Positions 24,453 through 34,776 of a DNA stretch of 64,000 nt are shown here, in pieces. The position numbers were made by a program, and so were the translations under genes. The DNA is from Hansfordia pulvinata (lineage: Eukaryota; Ascomycota; Sordariomycetes; Xylariales), in assembly GCA_006538405.1 (NCBI GenBank), contig BJKQ01000002.1, forward strand, positions 1 to 64,000. Reading direction: 5' to 3'. The notes beneath the pieces are model-generated. The model searched no databases. It was given only the letters and a program-made list of their open reading frames with translations, and had not been told where the DNA came from. How positions within the stretch are numbered: position 1 is the first letter of the stretch; every line of letters begins with the position of its first letter.

Positions 24453-25539
24453 GTAGCCAGGATCATCTATCAATGATCATGGCGCCCGTTATCTCCAGAG
24501 AGCCAACAGCAAATAAACCTGGCCGTCTCCCGATACGCTGTCAGTCAATGATAGATCTTCAGACTCCGGAGTACACAATGTGATGATTGACCTCCATCTT
24601 CAATGAATCGAGAATATTCAACGCCAAGGAGGCATGGCTGGAGATTGACTGTCCTGCGTGAATCATCTGAATCATGTGGACCGACTGGAGCCGTTGGAGC
24701 CAGTATTGAATTTGAAAGCCATGATGCTCAAAGTTCATTTGTCGCTCAAAGAATCGGTACGTGCGAATCACGATTGAGTCTTCAGTCATCAATAATAGGG
24801 TATCAATGTGCACTGAACAGTAGGCAGCTCAGTAGGAAGCTCGCCCGCTTCGCGTGAATGTAGAATATGTACAAGATGCGACTAAGATCAACAACAAACG
24901 CCGGAAACCATGTCATTCCCTTCCGTACGTCTCTTCATTCCATAACAAGGGACCAAGAGGGATCACACGTCGACTTGTAGTCACGGAGATGACCCAACGC
25001 AGCTCAGACCGTGACCTCCATGCGTGTGGATGAAACGCAAAAACAAAACACCAGTGTGCGCCATTGAGCGCCTAGGTATACCTTACAAAAATCAAGTTGA
25101 AAACAAATAAACGCCAAAGCTGAGCGGAAGAAGGCGGGCACGGGCCGCCAAAGGAGAGGAAAAGAGGTCGTTCCCAAAACCGAGTTCATCAACAGGCGAC
25201 CTTCATTCCGGGCAACTTCTAAGCGCATGAAGCCTGCGCACTGCCTCGCGCTGCGAAATAGGGCTGAAAATATGGTACCCAAGGTGAAAAGCTGAAGAGA
25301 GGACGCAGTATCCAGGTACTGCATCAAGAGTGCCGGGATGTGAATTGTTGAGGAATCTCAGAAATGATGGTGGCTGGAATCGAGTAGACGTCTCCTTCCT
25401 GTTCATGCTGAGTTTTGCTTCAGAGGTGAAGGCTGCAGTCGGGTATCATTGGTAGTGGTGAAGGTCCGGGAATGAAATTTTGCGCAAGACCGGCCAAGCA
25501 GCTGGATTTTTGATCAGATAGCGTTGGCAATGGCATAAC
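24453..25539. other. Intergenic, nothing firmly recognised
   Basis: About 1.1 kb. One minus-strand open frame of 84 codons at 24813-24559 has a somewhat coding-like composition but no recognisable domain or splice partner. The spacer marks the change from accessory genes to the conserved block. Confidence 0.45.
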
Positions 25540-27137
25540 CTACGCCCGATTCGCCACAGCTGAGGGGCGGCGTGCGGCGGCGTGCGCTTGCATGCCGATA
25601 TTCGATGGTTTCCTAGCAGCGCCGCCGGCGCTCACGACAGTTTCATCCTCGCCTGGAGCATCGTCGAGCTCAACATTGACAGGTGCGTTTGCTCGGTCTG
25701 GCGTCTTCTGGGATCCGAGTCCGTTGACTTGGAAGATGTTGTTCCTGCCGCCGTTGGTGGCTGTTTGTAATTGTTCGAAAAGCCGCGCCAGTTGATACGT
25801 CCTCTTGATCGGCGCGAAGACAGGTGGGGGTATAACGGGTTGTGGGTTCCATCTGGACAGGGCGCTCATGACGGCAGCAGTCTCTTCATCCGAGTCGACA
25901 GGTCCAGCTGCTTCTTCCTCGTCTTCGATCGGGGCGTTGGCGTTCAGAGCGGCCTCTGTTGTGGGTGGGTTAGCCACGATCTCCTTTCGTGTATTTCGCA
26001 TCAAACTTACTCTGCTGCTTGGCCTGGTTCTTCTTCTGGTACTGTGAAAGCAGCATGTCGTATGGCAATGAACGGCCTGCGACAGCTCGTTTCGCGCCCA
26101 TACTATGACTTTTGCAAGTGAGGGATCGTGCGCAAGGCTGTCCGTTGGCTAGGGGAACACCGCATTGCTTCTCGACATCGACCGGGCCTGTTCAAGGGAA
26201 GAAGACAAAATGTTAGCGGGTGGAGAAGGTGACTAGAGCGCAGGACTATGCGACACGCTCTGCTGCCGTTGAGAAGTGAGATTGGCATACCTTTAGGTTT
26301 GGGAGCCTTGGGCTTCTCTTCCTTCTTCTTCTTGCTCTTGGGACCCTTGTCGCCATCGCCATCTGCTTTGCGCTTCTTGCCTTTGGGCTCGCCATCGGGC
26401 TTCTTGCCGCCGACCTTCTTCGAAGCCTTGTCCTTCTTGTCCGCATTGTCGTCGTCGTCATCGCTGTCATCGTTCATCTTGGTGTCGCCGTCAGGGTCGT
26501 TCTTGCGCGCCTCTTCCTCGCGTGCCTGCTCCTTTGCCCGTTCTCGGGCCTCGCGGGCCTCTTTCTTGCGCTGCGCCTTTTCTTTCTTGATTTTGAGGCA
26601 TTGTGCAATATGCGCTTTCGCTGCTGTTTTGATGATTCCCTTTTTGCAATGTTTGCACTGCTGCAGGTTGAGGCTATCCTCAAGGGGTCGTCCGGTGATG
26701 AATGTCTCGCGGGCGGCATCGTCGATGATGTTGACCAGGGGGCTGCCAAGAGACGCGTTATCCTTATCTTTGTCCTTGTCCTTGTCCTTGACCGCGGGGC
26801 TTTCGGAGCGTTTGGACTTCTTGTCATCTGATGGGTACCGAAGGTCAGCTCGATGTTGGGAGTCGTGGAGAGGGGAGACTTGGCTGTCGCAACGTACCAT
26901 CGGCAACACTGCCATCCCGCCAGTTTCCCGGCTTGATTTGTTTCGGTACAGCCTTTTTCAGCCGTATAGGGCCCTTCGATTTGCTGTCCTTTCCGATCTT
27001 CTTTGAGGCAACGTTGATGGTGCCCTCGTCATCGCCACCTGTAATGGAAAGCGCCGCGCGAGGTTAGCTGGCAGCCCGCAAACAAGCCGTGAACTCGTAT
27101 TGGCGAGACATGATTGATTCGTACCTTTGCCAGCCAT
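25540..27137 (-). CDS. sgf73: SAGA complex subunit Sgf73 (ataxin-7-like)
   Basis: Five exons (27137-27125, 27038-26898, 26827-26291, 26187-26011, 25955-25540) give 427 residues. The first exon is only 13 bases. Near residues 109-125 lies the N-terminal zinc finger [20 protein letters not shown], followed by a long Lys/Glu/Asp-rich stretch. Residues about 231-290 form the SCA7 domain: [20 protein letters not shown] supplies the zinc ligands, then [20 protein letters not shown]. In yeast Sgf73 anchors the Ubp8-Sgf11-Sus1 deubiquitinase module to SAGA and supports removal of ubiquitin from histone H2B during transcription; the same nuclear role is expected here. A run of Lys-Asp pairs near residue 70 is encoded by a short six-base repeat (about 26762-26790). 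The three introns in the conserved parts have GTAC/GTAT/GTAA donors and CAG acceptors, and the phases agree throughout. Confidence 0.93.
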
Positions 27138-28953
27138 GCTGGGCAAGATGCTGAGCTTCAGCCAAGCCCGACTTGGGAACAGGCTGCGGGAGATGAAAGG
27201 GCGGCGCAAGCTCAGCGCATGTCGAGTTCAATGGGCGCAATCAACGTGCGTGCCGTATCTGTGTATTTTCAGATCTGGGTTGGATTAAGACGCGACGAGA
27301 TAGGCGGCTAGTTAGAAACGAAGCGCGGAAGGAAGGTGCTTGTTTCTATGGGTATTCTGATGGCGGCGGCGGCAGTGGATGCGGTGGTGGCGGGTGCTCG
27401 CGGTCGGCTGCGGTCAGCTCGATGATTGAATTTTGAATACAGATTCGTAGTTGAAAGGGTGAGTCTCTGGCGATGCGTTGCGGGATGGAGAGTTGGTCAA
27501 GGGTTGGCAGGCGATGATTGTCGCATTGGACGGTGGTGATGGCGGATGATGCGTGTGGCGTGGCGGATGGTGTGTCGTTGGAACGTGGAGCGTGGATGTC
27601 CTGATGCGGGTGTCGGCCGGTGCAGGCTAGTATTTAGTAGGCTTCAGCACCAGTGCATTCACTCTTCTCCAAACACCCAAATACGCCATACATACGAGAC
27701 CTCGCTTATCCCCAGACTGCCGGGGCCCGCAACGACGCAAGCCGTCAGCACGTCTCCCAGCACGTCAGATGCACCCAATCAAACAAGCCAGCCGTTTTCC
27801 TTTAGACATCTCAAGCATCACATTCAGTAAGAGCTGCTCGATTCTATGGGTGGTCGGTATTTTAATTCTTTTGTACAGGGGGCCAAGTCCGACTCTGTGC
27901 CTGAGCGTCCGTCGTCACGGGCGGGTCAGGCAGAGCCCACCATGCCCCGCCTCTGCTGTTGCTTCCCGCCCGCGTCCATTGATGCATGCTCGTTGTAATC
28001 CAATTTGCCAAACGTTCAAACACCGCAAAACACCACGCACTACGGTCATAATCCACGGGCAAGTCGACCAACGCAGAGTGATTTTCGCAACGCCAATGGT
28101 CAAGTAATTTGCTATTAAGCCAAATGCAAATCGCTTCAGACAAACGACCCGCTCTATGTAACCCTGGAATAGCACATGTTCCAAACGCCCTTCTGAGCAC
28201 AACCAGCTCTTGACGCATGCACTACCTCTCCCCCGCGACAGACCCCGTTTAAAGCCTCTGGAGTTATATCGCGGCCTTCTAATCCACCGCCGCATCCTTG
28301 GGTCGCGAAACCCTACGCGTCAAGGAGTAGACTCATTAGGACGTGCATCCTGATAGCCGCCCGATGCCGCATGTGCATATGAGCCATGATACCCCCAGGT
28401 GCTCGAGCGGTGGTGAGAAAGCACAGTGACATCTCCCAAGATTCCCGATTTGGAGCAACTATAGAGCCTTATTCCCATGCGCTCAGCCCAGTGAGCGACC
28501 CTAAGCAAGTAGCCTTGTGTGGTTCCTTCAAAGAATAGCAGCCGAGGCAAAAGATGCAGTGACAGCGTAGCCGAAAATAAATGCTGCAGAAGGAAACAGG
28601 CAGAATTCGAGTGGGCTTTGCACAAGCCTGAACACGATATGACTCTGGCCTTGACTCGCTCGTGTCACATTGCTCGATGTAGACCTTGTCTGACTTGGTT
28701 TCTTCTGCCCAAGCTGCGATCCTTATCTCTCTCTCTCTCTATTGCTTTCTTTGAACACTGCTCATCGCAGAATTGACCATTGGAACCCAGAAGACGCATT
28801 GGCTGCTGCTGGAAAGATTCGAGTTCGATTTAATAGCAGTTGTCTCCTGAAATTGCCCCCCCAACGAGGCGACGGACTCCGTGCGCATTCGGAGCGCATA
28901 CCGGCCGGTCTATGCCCATATCCCATTCGCATCACCGTCGATCATAGAGACCA
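27138..28953. other. Intergenic between sgf73 and pho85
   Basis: About 1.8 kb containing the upstream region of sgf73 and, at the other end, the 3' side of pho85. A (CT)n microsatellite lies at about 28727-28740. The GC-rich stretch 27360-27400 has GGCGGCGGCGGCAG. No gene is recognised. Confidence 0.5.
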
Positions 28954-29948
28954 CTAGTATCCGCGATCATACGCGTTCTGCGACGGAACCTGTTGGGGGA
29001 CAAAACCCATGGCCTGCTGTTGCCTGACTTGAGCCTGCTGGTTGAGTTGGTGTTGTTGCATCTGCAGCTCGCTGAACCATGGGTGCTGCAGAGCATCGGC
29101 GGCGCTTATTCGGTGCTCAGGCCGCAAGACGAGCATGCGTTGCAACAAGTCGATGCCGAGGTGATCGATCTGAGGCAGGATGGCGCGTAGGTCTTGAGTG
29201 GCGTACATCTGGAAAGTCGGCTTGTATTCGGGGAATTGGGTGATACCAGGCCATGTTCTCTCGGTCGGGGTGCCCATGATGCGGAAAATGCGGATGATTT
29301 GGTCTTCGTTGGTGGTTCCCGGGAATAGAGGCCGGCCCGTGTACATCTCAGCCATGATGCAGCCAGCAGACCATATGTCGATACTCGTGTTGTAAGTGCG
29401 GCTGCCGAGCAGAACGTCGGGGCTCTGTACCACAGGGTAACGACCTCGTTGCTGAATGTATTGACGGGAATTCCAAATGCGCGAGCCAGACCGAAATCGC
29501 CCAGTTTCAGGTAGCCCTTGCCGTTGATGAGCAGGTTCTGGGGTTTGAGGTCACGGTGGAGGACGCGGTTCTGGTGGCAGAAATCGATACCCTTGAGCAG
29601 CTGGTACATGAAGGGCTTGATGGTGGAGGGCTTGAGCGCGCCCCGTTCGCCATGGTTATCCATGTACTTCTTCAGGTCGCCATCCATGAATTCGAAGACG
29701 AGCATGAGCTTGTTCTCGGTGTGGATGACATCGTGCAGAGCGACAATATTCTCGTGCTTGAGCTCCTTCATGAGGGAGATCTCGCGAATGGCGGTGGATG
29801 GTGTTCCCTCCTCCGAGTCGAGATGAATCTCCTTGAGGGCAACAAGCTCGCCGGTCTGGCGGTTGCGGCCCTTGAAGACGGTTGCATAGGTTCCTTCACC
29901 GAGCTTCTCGAGCTGCTGGAAGGAACTGGGATGCCTCTTGGCGTCCAT
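28954..29948 (-). CDS. pho85: Cyclin-dependent kinase Pho85 (one-base break)
   Basis: The gene starts at the ATG at 29948 ([20 protein letters not shown]), the usual start of fungal Pho85/PhoA. It has all kinase landmarks: glycine loop [15 protein letters not shown], the cyclin-binding helix [26 protein letters not shown], then LWYRAP. After RAP the frame breaks in a run of four G on the + strand (29419-29422); one added base gives [20 protein letters not shown] and a complete 331-residue protein ending in a Gln-rich tail. Pho85 with its cyclins phosphorylates Pho4, glycogen and cell-cycle targets in response to phosphate and nutrients. Because this kinase is broadly conserved and every residue on both sides of the break is intact, loss of function is unlikely and a missing base in the assembly is the simpler reading. 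The upstream Pro/Ser-rich open frame to 30335 is probably leader sequence. Confidence 0.93.
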
Positions 29949-31440
29949 GATGTTCTTGCTGCTGTTGGTAGTGGCGACGGGCTGCGGATGGGCGGGTCGC
30001 TGCTGGTAGAGACTGTGCGGCGGCAGAGGCGGGGGGGCGGCGTTGGAGGTGAACTTGGGGTCGAACAGGACGCCTCCAGCGGTGCAAGTTCGGGTAAGAA
30101 GGTCGGGGAGGCTGGATCCAGCGCTGGACTCCGGAAGGGGGGCGTGGCTAGACACGGTGGAGGAGGTCGAAGAAGATGCGGGCGAGGCCAGGAGGGGTGT
30201 TGGTGGTGGGGAGCGCGGGGGCGGGCCAGCGACTGTGGATGCGAGGAGCGAGAGCTGACAAGGGCGGCGTGGCAGGAGAAGAGCAGTATCAAAACATCGG
30301 TCGCAGGCGATTTGGTGATGAAGAGAAAATCGCAAGAGTAGAGGCAGGAGGTGGGTGCGGGAACGCCGACCTTGGATCGGGTGCAGTTGGTGATGTTAAG
30401 GTGGCCAGCCCGACGCTGTAACCTCAGGTGGGCAGGGACGCAGATGCAAGGGGGGATCATGGGTGGGAATGAATCTCCCAGCCCGTGATGAGCGGTGCCG
30501 GCCTTAGAATCCCAGGTAGCTCTACCTAGCGGAGTCACTTGTAAGCATTTGTGAAGGCGCCCATACGTTAAAAGGGAGCGTCTGCACGTCCGCTTCGAGG
30601 TTCCTTCGCGTACAGGTACATGAGCGGACACATGTAGGTACGGGTTGGAGGGGCTGGTTACCCGACCCAGACTCCCGCAGATCCAGGGAAGGAGGGGCCG
30701 CGCTTGTGCCGCCTTGCTGCAGCAGGGCTGCGTCGGAACGGCAATGGAAAGCCCCGTGCAAAACCAGACAGGGGAAACGACGCGTTTCGACAGCAATTCA
30801 TCGCGTATAACACATATCGTTCTACTCAGCGAGATAAAGCCCCCTGGATGTAGAGCGTCCTGGTCACTTACTTGTGTGCGCTGAAACCAAACATCAGAAC
30901 ACACTTGCCCGTTCACTTGCCCACTCTCTGGACTTCAAGATGAAACTCCTCACGTTCTAGCCATTTGCAGTCGTTTCTTCTGATGCAGAGCCAGTGGGTT
31001 ATTCCACCATATCTCTGCACCCATCCCACTCAAAGGACGTTGGATAGGCACATAGGGCATTTCGAAGCTGTTTTTATATGTGTACCTAGACATTGTGACA
31101 GCAGGGATATAATCTTGTCGGCCACTTCAGGTTTGGCAGACTTTGGGTTGTGAATCATGAGGTTGAAATGGCTGCGATTCATCTTAAAGCCCACTGAAGC
31201 GACTTCTCTCGAGTCGAACCTAGCTCGGTCTTGTCTGTTACCTGCAAGTCGATGTTAACCGCCTTATTTTCCATCATCGATTCGCAACCATTCGGCTCCA
31301 ACGGGGGCATGCTTGACAGAGGTTTCTGGCCCAGCATCATACTCGCAGTGTACTTGAGCTGCCCGACTTCTTTATTATCTTAAATTAGAGGCGTCCACGC
31401 TGTGCTTTCGGTTCTGCAATGATATGCTTGTGGGCTTTTG
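29949..31440. other. Upstream region of pho85, and spacer
   Basis: About 1.5 kb. The part next to pho85 (to about 30335) is an open Pro/Ser/Ala-rich frame best read as leader. No other gene is recognised. It also contains the 3' side of the NOSIP-type gene. Confidence 0.5.
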
Positions 31441-32670
31441 CTAGCATTGGAACGCCACGCCCGCCTTCTGGACTTCGTTCGCGCCGCCGCCTGCAAACCC
31501 TGTTCCTTCACTGCGTAGCTCTACAAGGCCTGGCCGTACTTGGTCCTTGTCCTTCTTGGTCTTTTTCTTCCTCTTCCCGGATTTGGCCCCGGCCTCGTCA
31601 TCGCCGCCATCCGCGAATTTGGCGCCCTCCTCACTTTCCACCCCCCTCTCCGTCACGTCCTCGTCACATACATAGCACCTCACCATCGCCCCAGTACTAC
31701 GGCCAAGCGCGTGGGGGTCGTCGTCGTGAAGTCGTTTCCCAGTAGCAGGGCGCATGAACTTGTCTACACAAGCTCCGCAAAGCACATGACCGCATGGCTT
31801 AGCCAACACCGCCTTGCTGGCGTTTGTCAAGGCCTTCTTGCACGAGGGACATATGCGCGTGGCTTTCTTGGCCGTCTTGTTTGCTGCCTTGTCTACAGCT
31901 CCGTTGTCCTCCGAGAAGTGCACGCTGACGAGTGATCCCAGTGAATAGGTATGTGCCGGTTCGTTCGGCCGTGACGCGGGGCACAAAGGGGTCGTCTTGG
32001 GTTTGCGCACAAGCTCATGCAGGGTATCGCGTGTGTTAGATGACGGCGTGATGGACGGTGTCCAGAACGAAGGAAGCACAGGTTTGGACGCCTTCTCATC
32101 GTCGAGAGCCTTTCTGGCGCGGGCCTTGTCTGCCTCGGTCGCGCGCTGGAGCGTAGCATTGTCGAGTTCAAATTTGGCCTTCTTCGGCATAGGTTCATCG
32201 GTCGTGCTGGGACCGACCTCGGCCGGCGGGCCGGAGCCATCTCGTCTTTTCGCTGCCTCCATGCCTGCAATATCTCGCTTCCTCGAATTTTCGCGGCCGT
32301 TACTGCTGCCACCGACCCCAGCTAGCGTGAGCTCGAACTCGCGGACAGAACGCTCGTGAGCCTCACTCTCGAGGCGCTCACGGGCTTCGGCTTGGTCGCG
32401 GTCCTCAAGTTCGCGGGCCTTGGCGAGACGGCGTATTTCTTGACGTTGAGCGAGGATGTTGGCGAGGGCGCACTCGCGGCAGAAGAGATCGCCGCGGGCG
32501 CCGCACGCGACGGGATCCCGAGCGGCCTCGAGGCACAGCGTGCAGCTGGCAAAGGCGAGGAAGCTGTCGCGTGTGAGCCGAGCACTCGTGGAGGCCCAGG
32601 CCCGCTTCGCCATGTCGCGCTCATGCGAAGTGAAGACAGCGCGCGATGTATTGCGCTTGCTATGCGACAT
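31441..32670 (-). CDS. NOSIP-type RING/U-box E3 ubiquitin ligase
   Basis: A single open frame of 409 residues. It begins MSHSKRNTSRAVFTSHERDM, matching the conserved N-terminus of nitric oxide synthase-interacting protein (NOSIP) homologues, which start with a similar SKxNT/xHER pattern. Residues about 36-80 hold the first U-box/RING-like part (CTLCLEAARDPVACGARGDL, then FCRECALANILAQRQEI). After a charged Arg/Glu-rich coil comes a second finger, ICPSCKKALT ... KPCGHVLCGACVDKFM near residues 275-315, and a further CYVCDED pair. Family members are nuclear E3 ligases linked to the spliceosome; no nitric oxide synthase link is implied in fungi. The basic tail with KRKKKTKKDKD could be a nuclear localisation signal. 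Start and stop are unambiguous and no intron is needed. Confidence 0.9.
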   Translation of the reverse strand: MSHSKRNTSRAVFTSHERDMAKRAWASTSARLTRDSFLAFASCTLCLEAARDPVACGARGDLFCRECALANILAQRQEIRRLAKARELEDRDQAEARERLESEAHERSVREFELTLAGVGGSSNGRENSRKRDIAGMEAAKRRDGSGPPAEVGPSTTDEPMPKKAKFELDNATLQRATEADKARARKALDDEKASKPVLPSFWTPSITPSSNTRDTLHELVRKPKTTPLCPASRPNEPAHTYSLGSLVSVHFSEDNGAVDKAANKTAKKATRICPSCKKALTNASKAVLAKPCGHVLCGACVDKFMRPATGKRLHDDDPHALGRSTGAMVRCYVCDEDVTERGVESEEGAKFADGGDDEAGAKSGKRKKKTKKDKDQVRPGLVELRSEGTGFAGGGANEVQKAGVAFQC

Positions 32671-33369
32671 GATGTCGGAGGGATGGGACGGTTTGGGTAT
32701 TCAGATGGGAGGAGGACAGTCGCGAGGCGCGTTTGCGGTCGATAGGGCGGCTTTCGGTCAGCGGTGGCGGGCGGTGTTGCACAAGTAGTCGAGGGCTCGT
32801 GAATCCAAGCCGTATCGTCCTCCGGCGTGCCAGACAGAGACGATTACGGACGGCGATCGACGGTCGAGGTCAAAGGATGCTGGGCACGAAAAGGCGAAGA
32901 TGACGTCGATTGGCTTGCGCGGCAGGCAATGGCCAGTCCCGTCAGATTTATTCTAGCTTGTACGGAGTAACAAGTAGACGTGCCCGTCCCAACTTACTCG
33001 TCCCTGCGGGTGTAGACCCCGGAGGTAGGTTGGTACTCGTACCTCGTAGACATGGTAGGCGCGATACCTCCGGCGTTGGGCAAATTGCCCGGGCAGACAC
33101 CCAGACACGTCGTTGCTCCGCAGACTTATTAGGTACCTTACGGGCCACCAGTACATGAGATTTCTGCCCCGGGATCCAAGAATGGATACAAGCCCATGAC
33201 AGCGCTGGCACCCGCCGACGCGCCCTGACGCGCCTCAATTTATGGGCAATCAGACGATCTTTTTTCGTTCCTAATCCTCTCCATATCGCCACGACATCGT
33301 GCTGTCCCGACTGGCTGCGCCGGCGCCCGCCCCGGCCTCTCCCCTGTGGTTCTTGGACCGATCTCCATC
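32671..33369. promoter_or_regulatory. Divergent upstream region, NOSIP-type and taz1 genes
   Basis: A 700-bp spacer between two divergently transcribed conserved genes, which must carry both promoters. It contains TACTCGTA at 33034-33041 and a GGAGGTAGGTTGGTA tract. No specific factor site is claimed. Confidence 0.4.
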
Positions 33370-34776
33370 ATGTCAGGGAAGTCCGGCAGCCCCGGGCCGG
33401 ATGCGCCCCTGCAGGCCGCCCAACATGAACTCGAGCGACCCAGCCTGCCGTGGCGCATGAGCTCGTCGATGATCATGGGCTTGACCGGCGGGCTATCCAG
33501 AGCCTTTCTGTACGGCCTCAACCACGTCGAGGTGGTCGGGCTGGATCGCTTCCTGTCTCTGCTCGACCGGCGGAAAGACGTAGACGCCCGAGAGAGGGGT
33601 CTCGTCACTGGTAAGTCTGAAATGGAGTCTCGCCCCGCTCACAACCACTGATTTCGGTGTCACGGGTTGCTAACATCGAGACTTCGCCGTCAGTATCAAA
33701 CCATATAAGTGTGTAAGTTCTCCCGGCGGTGGAGGTCAATTTTGCGTCCGGAAACATTTACTGAACTCGTCGCCCGAGCTGGTGCAGACTCGATGACCCC
33801 CTCATGTGGGGGGTTTTGCCCATGCGATATGCCTTCAACCCTTCGACCCTCCGATGGGGTCTGGGAGCCCACGACATCTGCTTCAAGAATAAGTTCGTCC
33901 AGTCATCAAAGTCTTGAGTCTGACAAAGGCTGGGCACTAACGCTTGTCAGGTTTCTCGAGAACTTCTTCTCGGCTGGTCGGGTGCTTCCCACACATCGTG
34001 CCATGCACTCTCCTCACGGCGGCCTGTTCCAGCCAACCATGACGCAGGCCATCCGCCTCCTCTCTTCTCAGCCTTTCGAGGCGCCAGGTCTCACGCGCTC
34101 CCCCTCGCTTGAGCCTCGCCGTACAGCCAGCGACGTGCCAGACCCCTTCACGTCCGGCAGTTTGACGTTCAGCACCAACGGAGTGGACAGCTACACGGCG
34201 CCGTCCGTCTACAGTGCCAATCGTTTCAGCTGGGTGCACGTGTTCCCCGAGGCCTGCGTTCATCAGCACGATCTGATGTACATGCGCTACTTCAAGTGGG
34301 GTGTGTCGCGCATGATCCTGGAGGCCGAGCCTATGCCTGACGTGCTTCCCATCTTCATTGACGGCACCCACCAGATCATGAATGAGGCCCGCGGGTGGCC
34401 GCGTTTCTTGCCTCGTGCTGGCAAGACCTTCCGCATTGCGTTCGGCGAGCTCGTGGACACCGAAGGCACCTTTGGAGACCTGCGCTCTCGCTGGCGCCAA
34501 CTCGTGCATCTGGAGGCCCAGGCGAGGACAGCAAACGGCCTGCCGGCCCTCCCAATGGGCGAGCTCACTGACGAGCTCAAGTATGGGGACGAGGCGGTCC
34601 GTATTCGCATTGAATGTGCTCGTCGGGTTCGGGATGAGATCCTCAAGGTCCGCCGCGGACTGGGCCATCCTGAGGAGAAACCAGGACTTGAGTTGGCCGA
34701 GACGTGGGCTCGTGATCCGTCAGACATCCAGTTCAAGAGCAAAGTCGACGATAGTCTTATCAACAAGACAGACTGA
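33370..34776 (+). CDS. taz1: Tafazzin, mitochondrial cardiolipin transacylase
   Basis: Four exons (33370-33610, 33694-33712, 33788-33892, 33951-34776) give 396 residues with all phases consistent. The N-terminus has SLPWRMSSSMIMGLTGGLSR, then FLYGLNHVEVVG. The acyltransferase HX4D motif NHISVLDD is assembled from three exons: the middle one is only 19 bases long. The next exon reads PLMWGVLPMRYAFN, and exon 4 has the FPEACVHQ glycerolipid-binding motif and a WGVSRMILEAEPMPDVLPIF stretch. Tafazzin exchanges acyl chains between phospholipids and lysocardiolipin to mature cardiolipin in mitochondrial membranes. Between residues about 135 and 195 lies an extra Ser/Pro-rich loop not present in yeast Taz1, common in filamentous fungi. 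An in-frame ATG at 33346 would add eight residues. Confidence 0.92.

Noticed and set aside
24559..24813. Minus-strand frame of 84 codons with coding-like composition
   Set aside because: No start context, domain or splice partner. It could be the end of a decayed gene but cannot be supported.
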